Shown in pieces: positions 58,605 to 64,000 of a DNA stretch of 64,000 nucleotides. The notes under the pieces were generated by a model that was given only the letters and a program-made list of their open reading frames with translations, searched no databases and was not told where the DNA came from. Position numbers and translations under genes: made by a program. Source of the DNA: JBAXPV01 sp037132075 (lineage in GTDB: Bacteria > Bacteroidota > Bacteroidia > Bacteroidales > CAIXZF01); contig JBAXPV010000010.1 in the NCBI GenBank assembly GCA_037132075.1, positions 50,188 to 114,187 of the forward strand. The letters are read 5' to 3'. How positions within the stretch are numbered: the stretch's first letter is position 1; each line of letters begins with the position of its first letter.

Positions 58605-58640
58605 CAAAAAAATGCAGCCATGAATCGATTTCATGGCTGC
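58605..58640 (-). terminator. Rho-independent terminator after the carboxylase subunits
   Basis: On the minus strand GCAGCCATGAA, loop ATCGA, TTCATGGCTGC: an 11-bp perfect stem (58640-58614), followed by ATTTTTTT. It lies 66 bases past the carrier-protein stop and 25 bases before the GH36 start, which separates the two transcription units or attenuates read-through. Confidence 0.85.
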
Positions 58641-58705
58641 AATTTAATAAAAACAGGAATAGGAGTCTTCACAAAATCAGGAGTATTTACTGCCTGATTA
58701 GTTTT

Positions 58706-59215
58706 TTAGCTAAGATCCACCAGTAAAGCATGTTCGGCAACGGTATCGTCAGCTTTTACATAGATCTTTTTAACCGTTCCATCACGTTTGGCTTTGAAGT
58801 CAATTTCCATTTTCATGGCGTTAACCACCACGATTGTCTGTCCTTTTGTTACGGCATCGCCTTCTTCGACAAGCACTTTCACGATTTTCGCTGGCATAGG
58901 ACATAGAATCTGGTTGCCATCCCCTTCAAATTCATCTTTCCCCTTACCAAGTTTCAGTTTAGAAGCGGGATCACGAATCTCAACATTGTATGAATTGTTC
59001 AATGAGTTGACATAATAGGAATGTTTGGTCGCTCCTTCAATCATTTCAATATTGAAAGATTGTCCTTTGTAAATCAGGGAATAGATCATGTCGCCAACCC
59101 TGACAACATCCACCTCATAAACCTTTTCATCGACCTGAATCTTAATGATGTTGTCGTTCATCTCAAGGAATTTGACCTTGGCTTTACGATCGTCAATTTT
59201 TATATCTAGTGACAT
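58706..59215 (-). CDS. Biotin carboxyl carrier protein subunit
   Basis: 169 residues. The C-terminal biotinyl domain contains the biotinylated lysine in VNAMKMEIDF, with PMPAKIVKVLVEEGDAVTKG before it. The N-terminal half is a small beta domain typical of acyl-CoA carboxylase carrier subunits in Bacteroidota. It carries carboxybiotin between carboxylase and transferase, most likely for propionyl-, acetyl- or methylmalonyl-CoA. It follows the carboxylase by 24 bp; the carboxyltransferase gene usually found with these two is not in the window. Confidence 0.9.
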   Translation of the reverse strand: MSLDIKIDDRKAKVKFLEMNDNIIKIQVDEKVYEVDVVRVGDMIYSLIYKGQSFNIEMIEGATKHSYYVNSLNNSYNVEIRDPASKLKLGKGKDEFEGDGNQILCPMPAKIVKVLVEEGDAVTKGQTIVVVNAMKMEIDFKAKRDGTVKKIYVKADDTVAEHALLVDLS

Positions 59216-59239
59216 ATTTTTTTCTTTTAATGATGAAGA

Positions 59240-60562
59240 TTAATAGCCTGACATTCCGCGGCGACGTCCGATGTCTTTCCACGGATTGGTTCCAATGCGT
59301 TGCAGAATTGGCGGCTTATGCATCTCTTTTTTAACGTGGTAATCGACATACGCGGCAATGATGGCCATATCCTCACAAACCCCGTTGCATTCTTCCGGTG
59401 AAAGAAGGTAATCCTGGTTTTTTTCAATAAAATGTGTGTTATACTTACCGCTTATAAAATCAGGAGTTTTCATGATGCGTGCCAGGAAATGGATATTCGT
59501 TTTCACGCCTGTGATCTTATACTCATATAAAGCCCGTTTCATTCTTTTTAGCGCTTCATCCCGGGTTTTGCCCCAGACGATCAGTTTTGAGATCATCGGG
59601 TCATAAAAAATAGGAATTTCAAATCCTTCATAAACATAACCATCATGCCTTACTCCAAGGCCGAGTGGTTCGGTAATGTGTTTGATCTTGCCAGGGCTTG
59701 GCATAAAGTTATTCTCTGCATCTTCAGCATAAATCCTGCATTCGATGGCATGACCTGATTGCCTGAGGTCTTCCTGTTTAAAGGATAAATCAAGACCATT
59801 GGCAATGTTGATTTGTTCTTTCACCAGGTCAACACCAACTACGCGTTCGGTGATTGGATGCTCAACCTGTAAACGGGTATTCATTTCTAAGAAATAATAT
59901 TTCAGGTCATCGCCAGCAATAAATTCAATAGTGCCAGCTCCTTCATAATTCACGGCTTTTGCAGCAGCTACGGCATACTTTCCCATTTCCATCCGAACTT
60001 CAGGGGTAAGGAGGGGAGAAGGGGTTTCTTCAATTACTTTCTGATGCCTGCGTTGTACTGAACATTCTCTTTCGAAGAGATGAACGGTATTCCCTTTACG
60101 GTCAGCCAGGATCTGGAATTCGATATGATGCGGTGAGTCAATATATTTCTCAATATATACCGCATCATCCCCGAAAGCCGACATCGCTTCCGAACGTGCT
60201 GAACGCAGGGAACTCAGGATGTCTTCCTGTTTTTTTACGAGGCGCATCCCTTTGCCACCGCCACCAGCTGAAGCTTTAATCATCACCGGCAGGCCTATTT
60301 CTGCAATAGCCTTGATGGCATCATCTTCAGAAGTGACTTTGTCGGGAGTGCCGGGAACTACCGGGACATTGGCCGCCATCATGGTCTTGCGGGCAGTGAT
60401 TTTATCACCCATTGTTGTAATAGCATAGGGAGATGGTCCGATGAAAATAATCCCTTCTTCCTGGCAGCGTCTGCTGAAAGTCGCATTTTCTGAAAGGAAT
60501 CCGTAACCGGGATGTATGGCATCTGCTTTTGCAGATTTCGCGACATCAATAATTTTTTCCAT
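59240..60562 (-). CDS. Biotin carboxylase subunit, main part after an in-frame TGA
   Basis: 440 residues from the first ATG after the stop. ATP-grasp features are present: AIHPGYGFLSENATFS, KASAGGGGKGMRLV, RECSVQRRHQKVIEETPSP, FLEMNTRLQVEHPITERV, and the biotin carboxylase C-terminal domain (GHAIECRIYAEDAENNFMPS PGKI). It forms carboxybiotin from bicarbonate and ATP. The first 62 residues of the ancestral protein are encoded upstream in the same frame, interrupted by TGA, so this form lacks the first beta-alpha units of the N-terminal domain. Function is uncertain unless the TGA is an error. Confidence 0.88.
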   Translation of the reverse strand: MEKIIDVAKSAKADAIHPGYGFLSENATFSRRCQEEGIIFIGPSPYAITTMGDKITARKTMMAANVPVVPGTPDKVTSEDDAIKAIAEIGLPVMIKASAGGGGKGMRLVKKQEDILSSLRSARSEAMSAFGDDAVYIEKYIDSPHHIEFQILADRKGNTVHLFERECSVQRRHQKVIEETPSPLLTPEVRMEMGKYAVAAAKAVNYEGAGTIEFIAGDDLKYYFLEMNTRLQVEHPITERVVGVDLVKEQINIANGLDLSFKQEDLRQSGHAIECRIYAEDAENNFMPSPGKIKHITEPLGLGVRHDGYVYEGFEIPIFYDPMISKLIVWGKTRDEALKRMKRALYEYKITGVKTNIHFLARIMKTPDFISGKYNTHFIEKNQDYLLSPEECNGVCEDMAIIAAYVDYHVKKEMHKPPILQRIGTNPWKDIGRRRGMSGY

Positions 60563-60748
60563 CTTCTGATAACTCTCACTTCATGTCGATGGTCCGATCG
60601 GATAGGCTTCATCTGCATAGCGGACATGTGACGAACTGCGGTCAGCGTCAGAATAAACTGCAACGGTTTGTATGCACAGCTCGCGGCAGGAGCGCATAGT
60701 GCGTACTGCAATCTCGCCTCGATTGGCAATTAGTACTTTTTTTATCAT
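60563..60748 (-). pseudogene. 5' end of the biotin carboxylase gene, cut by TGA at 60581-60583
   Basis: From ATG at 60748 the frame reads MIKKVLIANRGEIAVRTMRS, the conserved start of biotin carboxylases, through VRYADEAYPIGPST, then TGA, then SESYQKMEKII continuing into the 440-residue ORF without a frame change. Homologues have Ser at the TGA position, so a TCA to TGA change is the simplest cause. Confidence 0.85.
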
Positions 60749-60789
60749 AATTTGAATCTTAAATTCGGGGCGTTAAATTACAAAAAATG

Positions 60790-61836
60790 TCACTGTTTGG
60801 CTTTTTTTAACGTAAATCCGAAGGTCGTCCCGATTCCGGGGCTGCTTCTTACATTGATAGGCTCATCATGCGCTTCAATTATATGCTTTACAATTGCAAG
60901 GCCTAGGCCACTACCACCATGCTCGCGTGAGCGCGCTTTCTCTGCTCGATAAAAGCGTTCAAACAATCGCGGAATGTCCTGCGCATCCACACCAATGCCG
61001 TTGTCGGCAACTTCTATAAGCACTCGGTCATCCATGTCGTAAAAGCTAAGCTTGGTTTTCCCGTCTTGCCTTCCATATTTGATGCTGTTGTCAATCAGAT
61101 TCGTTAGCACTTGCCTGATCTTTTCCCTGTCAGCAAAAACAAAAACAGCTTTCTCATAGTTTTCTCCAAATACCAATTTGGTATTCTTTTCATTTCCTTT
61201 GGGCTCCAGGATCTCTATTACTTCCTTGGTGAGTAAGATGATATCGAAATTCGAGTATTCCAGCTTCAACTGACCAGATTCCAATAATGATATTTTCTCA
61301 AGATCGTCAACTATGGCAATCATCCTGTTGATGCTTTTTTCGGTTCGGCGGAGATAGTCTTTGTTGATGGTTGGATCATCAATACCTCCATCAAGCAATG
61401 TCAGTACATATCCCTGGATGTTAAAAATAGGTGTCCTCAATTCATGAGAAACATTACCAATGAATTCGCGGCGGTACTGGGCTAGTTTCTTAAGTTGCTC
61501 AATTTCGTCTTCCTGCATTTTCCCCCACAGTTCTACATCTTCTTCAACCTTAGCAAGTGCATCATGAATTGCTAACTTCTCAATGTTAAGTTCACGCCCG
61601 GATTTTTGCCTGCGGATATTCTTGTATAGAATTCGGATGCGTTCAATGATAAATTTATCCAAAGAGTGATTCCACAAGAGATAGGTGGTTTGGAAAACAA
61701 CCAATGTGGTTATCAGGACAAATAAAAAACTCTTTTCACCGATAGAGAACAATAAAAAAAGATAAGTTGCAAGGTATACGCCAGCAATAATAAGGGCGTT
61801 CCTAAGTACTAATTTCTTTGGGTTTGAAGAGGGCAT
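60790..61836 (-). CDS. PhoR-type sensor histidine kinase
   Basis: 348 residues. Two N-terminal membrane helices (about 10-60) have only a few residues between them, so there is no large sensor domain. The phospho-acceptor His is in FIGNVSHELRTPIFNIQGY. The ATPase domain shows the N box VLTNLIDNSIKYG, VADNGIGVDAQDIPRLFERF and GGSGLGLAIVKHII. The start overlaps the regulator stop by one base, so it is coupled and second in the operon. The signal is unknown. Confidence 0.93.
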   Translation of the reverse strand: MPSSNPKKLVLRNALIIAGVYLATYLFLLFSIGEKSFLFVLITTLVVFQTTYLLWNHSLDKFIIERIRILYKNIRRQKSGRELNIEKLAIHDALAKVEEDVELWGKMQEDEIEQLKKLAQYRREFIGNVSHELRTPIFNIQGYVLTLLDGGIDDPTINKDYLRRTEKSINRMIAIVDDLEKISLLESGQLKLEYSNFDIILLTKEVIEILEPKGNEKNTKLVFGENYEKAVFVFADREKIRQVLTNLIDNSIKYGRQDGKTKLSFYDMDDRVLIEVADNGIGVDAQDIPRLFERFYRAEKARSREHGGSGLGLAIVKHIIEAHDEPINVRSSPGIGTTFGFTLKKAKQ

Positions 61837-62537
61837 CAGGCTTCAAATTTATATCCGACACCTTTGACCGTTTTCAAAAAATCGACATCCAGCTTTTCCC
61901 GAATTTTTCGGATGTGTACGTCAATCGTCCGATCTCCGACGATGACATCATCACCCCAAAGTTCCGAGAAAATCTCGTCTCTCGTAAACACTTTGTCAGG
62001 GGAGGAGGTCAGCAGGCTCAATAAATCGAATTCTTTTTTTGTCAGGACAATTTCTTCCGTTCCTTTATAAACCATGAATTTTTCGCGGTTGATGACCAGG
62101 TTTTGGATTCTGATGACATTCTCGGTGATCTCCGTTTCCTGGAATCGTCTTAACAATGCTTTGATCCGGCTGACAAGTACTTTGGGCTTCACTGGCTTGG
62201 TAACATAATCGTCTGCTCCTGAATCAAAGCCTGCAATTTGTGAGAAATCTTCTCCCCTTGCCGTCAGAAATACGATAAATGTCTTACTGAGGGTCGGAAT
62301 CTTCCTGATTTCTTCACAGGCTTCAATACCGTCCATTTCCGGCATCATCACATCAAGCAAAATAAGGTGAGGCTGAACTTTCAGCGCTTCCTCAATGGCT
62401 TCCTTCCCGTTGGAGGCGAAAAAAACCTGGTAACCTTCCTTTCTGAGGTTATAACTCAGAAATTCCTTTATATCTGCCTCATCATCAACAAGGAGGATTC
62501 TTTGGGGTTCAGAGGGCATAAAAGTGTATTTTTTCAA
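61836..62537 (-). CDS. OmpR/PhoB-type response regulator
   Basis: 233 residues. The receiver domain has ILLVDDEADIKEF and the phospho-acceptor Asp in LILLDVMMPEMDG, with Lys in DYVTKPVKPK. The winged-helix DNA-binding domain follows (LTKKEFDLLSLLTSSP, VGDRTIDVHIRKIREKL, VKGVGYKFEA). It comes first in the operon with the PhoR-type kinase. It is divergent from the PorT-like gene, which it might control. Confidence 0.94.
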   Translation of the reverse strand: MKKYTFMPSEPQRILLVDDEADIKEFLSYNLRKEGYQVFFASNGKEAIEEALKVQPHLILLDVMMPEMDGIEACEEIRKIPTLSKTFIVFLTARGEDFSQIAGFDSGADDYVTKPVKPKVLVSRIKALLRRFQETEITENVIRIQNLVINREKFMVYKGTEEIVLTKKEFDLLSLLTSSPDKVFTRDEIFSELWGDDVIVGDRTIDVHIRKIREKLDVDFLKTVKGVGYKFEA

Positions 62538-62544
62538 AAGAGAA

Positions 62545-62574
62545 CAAAGTTAGCAATATTTTAATGCCTTCAAA
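62545..62574 (-). promoter_or_regulatory. Promoter for the PhoB/PhoR-type operon
   Basis: Minus-strand TTTG (62574-62571), 18 bases, TAACTTTG (62552-62545) fits the Bacteroidota consensus well. It ends 7 bases before the ATG, so the transcript would have a very short leader. Confidence 0.5.
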
Positions 62575-62607
62575 GAGAGACAAACCCTGATCAAAACCAT
62601 TTTATCC

Positions 62608-62615
62608 TACTTTTG
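62608..62615 (+). promoter_or_regulatory. -7 box for the PorT-like gene
   Basis: TACTTTTG fits TAnnTTTG, 28 bases before the ATG at 62644. No clear -33 TTTG is seen at the usual distance. Confidence 0.45.
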
Positions 62616-62643
62616 TTAAGTATAACTGAACTCAGCTTTTACG

Positions 62644-63309
62644 ATGCGCACACATTATTATATCATAATTTTTTGTCTCTTTTCTTTTTTCGGTTTGAAA
62701 GCCCAGCAATTCGAAGGCGGGATGCTCGGAGGCCTTGATTTTTGCCAGGTCGACGGAGACACCTATTCAGGCTACAACAAACTCGGAGGCCTGGCAGGTG
62801 CTTATATCAGACTTCCAATATCACCTAAGTGGTCATTCAGGATGGAAATGGAATTTATTGCTAAAGGAAGTGTCAACCATTATAATCCTAATGCCATTGT
62901 CGATAGCACTTCTGGTAATGTTGAATACAAAAATTCAACTTCTTACATTGAGGTACCATTCTTGTTGGAGTATAACCTAAAACCCGCCCTGGCAAACAAA
63001 GTCAGCCCTGATTATCTGAGCAAGATCAAAGTTTTCGGAGGAGTTAGTTTGGGTGCGTTGATGTCGCACAAAGAAATAATCGACTATGTCGAAACAAATG
63101 GGATTTATCCTGGATTCAGCACCCTGAATTTAAACATGGTTTTTGGGTTGCAATATTTATTGAGTCAGCGTTTAACTGTTGATTACCGCTGGGATATTTC
63201 TTTGACATCGATAAGGTCATCTCCCTGGACAGGCTATGTGCGCAGGTTTGGCAGTAAGGGGGGGCAGTATAACAATCTTATGGCATTATCACTTATGTAC
63301 AAATTATAG
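62644..63309 (+). CDS. PorT-family outer-membrane beta-barrel protein
   Basis: 221 residues with a signal peptide (IIIFCLFSFFGLKAQ). The mature protein is an eight-strand type barrel: GGMLGGLDFCQVDGD, KWSFRMEMEFIAKGS, SYIEVPFLLEYNL, KVFGGVSLGALMS and a last strand ending in MALSLMYKL. This is the PorT/OMP beta-barrel pattern; PorT is needed for T9SS secretion in Porphyromonas. The family is broad, so a direct T9SS role is likely but not certain. It ends 2 bp before ubiX and probably shares its transcript. Confidence 0.75.
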   Translation: MRTHYYIIIFCLFSFFGLKAQQFEGGMLGGLDFCQVDGDTYSGYNKLGGLAGAYIRLPISPKWSFRMEMEFIAKGSVNHYNPNAIVDSTSGNVEYKNSTSYIEVPFLLEYNLKPALANKVSPDYLSKIKVFGGVSLGALMSHKEIIDYVETNGIYPGFSTLNLNMVFGLQYLLSQRLTVDYRWDISLTSIRSSPWTGYVRRFGSKGGQYNNLMALSLMYKL

Positions 63310-63311
63310 CC

Positions 63312-63896
63312 ATGGAGTCAAAACAACATAAACTTGTGGTGGCTGTAACTGGTGCCAGTGGGGCCATTTATGCAAAGACACTGCTGGATCGCCTGAAAGG
63401 ATTGGATTCTCAGTTGTCGGACTGCGGGCTTATCTTTTCAGAGACATCCAAAGGCGTTTGGAATTACGAGCTTGGTGATAATGATTATGAGAATTATCCC
63501 TGGCGTGTGTATGACCCCAAAGATCTGTATGCGCCCATGTCATCAGGTTCTGCCGGTTACCGAACGATGATCATCTGTCCATGCACCGTGGGAACAATGG
63601 GCCGTATCGCAGCCGGGCTCGCCAACGACCTCATCAGCCGCGCTGCCGATGTAATGCTGAAGGAAAGGGGTAAGCTGATCCTGGTCCTGCGCGAGTCACC
63701 TTATAGTCTCATCCATATCAACAATATGAAAACCCTTACTGAGGCTGGTGCCATCATCTTCCCTGCATCACCCTCATTTTACAGTAAACCGCAATCAGTT
63801 GAAGCCCTGGTGTCGACAGTGACGGATCGGGTATTGGACATCGCAGGTTTTGACATCAAACGATATAGGTGGGGGGAAAAGAATTCTGAAATCTGA
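63312..63896 (+). CDS. ubiX: UbiX-family flavin prenyltransferase
   Basis: 194 residues. The FMN-binding N-terminus is VAVTGASGAIYAKTLLDRL. The active-site segments ICPCTVGTMGRIAAGLANDL ISRAADVMLKE and LVLRESPYSLIHINNM are those of UbiX, which prenylates FMN for UbiD decarboxylases. In organisms that use menaquinone it serves other UbiD-type enzymes. It follows the PorT-like gene by 2 bp. The remaining 100 bases of the window hold no gene. Confidence 0.92.
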   Translation: MESKQHKLVVAVTGASGAIYAKTLLDRLKGLDSQLSDCGLIFSETSKGVWNYELGDNDYENYPWRVYDPKDLYAPMSSGSAGYRTMIICPCTVGTMGRIAAGLANDLISRAADVMLKERGKLILVLRESPYSLIHINNMKTLTEAGAIIFPASPSFYSKPQSVEALVSTVTDRVLDIAGFDIKRYRWGEKNSEI

Positions 63897-64000
63897 TTTC
63901 TTAATTCGGAATTTATAGCCCCTCCCTCCCCATTCGGGTAATGGTGCTAACATAGTATTATTATTTGTATTTTTTATAGTTACCAAGTTTAGTGATTCTC

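Noticed and set aside
58581..58634. Longer start of the GH36-like gene at 58634
   Set aside because: It begins inside a terminator hairpin, while the ATG at 58580 gives a normal signal peptide.
23903..60583. TGA recoded as an amino acid, because two genes have in-frame TGA
   Set aside because: The two sites would need different residues (Trp and Ser), several genes use TGA as their normal stop, and a third damaged gene has TAG and a frameshift.

Overview
The window comes from a member of the Bacteroidota. Four or five secreted proteins end in type IX secretion (T9SS) sorting domains, and a PorT-like barrel is encoded near the right edge. Promoters carry the Bacteroidota -7 box TAnnTTTG. There are FISUMP, CotH and DUF6660-type genes, a two-gene fumarate reductase/succinate dehydrogenase of the Bacteroidota type, and a CzcA pump fused to its own TolC-like channel. 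No rRNA, tRNA or CRISPR array was found. Genus cannot be read from the sequence; an uncultured free-living or gut-like Bacteroidales-type organism is a reasonable guess.

Layout. 1-15 kb: a 5'-truncated thioredoxin/OmpA protein, a T9SS-sorted protein, an arginase-fold protein with altered metal ligands, topA, miaB, an Amt/porin pair, then a tight run tatD - ansA - histidine kinase - response regulator. 15-22.6 kb: a heptosyltransferase, a T9SS beta-propeller protein, a K+ channel-like protein, sdhB/sdhA without the membrane subunit, and a methyltransferase. 22.66-28.26 kb: an accessory segment bounded by a 36-bp near-identical direct repeat. It holds an unknown protein, a very large LamG/dockerin/FISUMP protein split by an in-frame TGA, a structured leader RNA that looks like an attenuator, and dinD. 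28-34 kb: a heavy-metal efflux set (adaptor, CzcA-TolC fusion, Cys/His-rich small protein). 34-41.5 kb: two more T9SS proteins (one with a CotH kinase domain), a GH29 fucosidase, a small secreted protein with a two-copy operator, and a tandem pair of paralogues. 41.5-58.6 kb: a glycan/amino-sugar region read leftwards (GH36, GH2, a decayed long-form NagB, a FucP/NagP-type transporter, two tandem HATPase-GNAT fusion proteins, an orphan T9SS tail, a RelE/antitoxin pair, a sugar nucleotidyltransferase, an aminoglycoside-phosphotransferase-fold sugar kinase, GH20). 58.7-64 kb: biotin carboxyl carrier and biotin carboxylase (the latter broken by an in-frame TGA), a PhoR/PhoB-type pair, a PorT-like barrel and UbiX.

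How it works together. The right half fits release and uptake of galactose-, fucose- and HexNAc-containing glycans, with HexNAc possibly phosphorylated at C1 and turned into a nucleotide sugar. The NagB gene has lost most of its C-terminal deacetylase-like domain. Three genes (FISUMP, biotin carboxylase, nagB) carry nonsense or frameshift lesions, so either real decay or residual sequencing error has to be considered.

Most novel candidates: (1) the riboswitch-like attenuator RNA at 26970-27112; (2) the tandem RsbW-like HATPase-GNAT fusions at 46944-49949; (3) the 5.6-kb segment between 36-bp repeats; (4) the arginase-fold pseudoenzyme; (5) a 30-bp perfect palindrome inside dinD. Intergenic gaps carry several families of degenerate short repeats.
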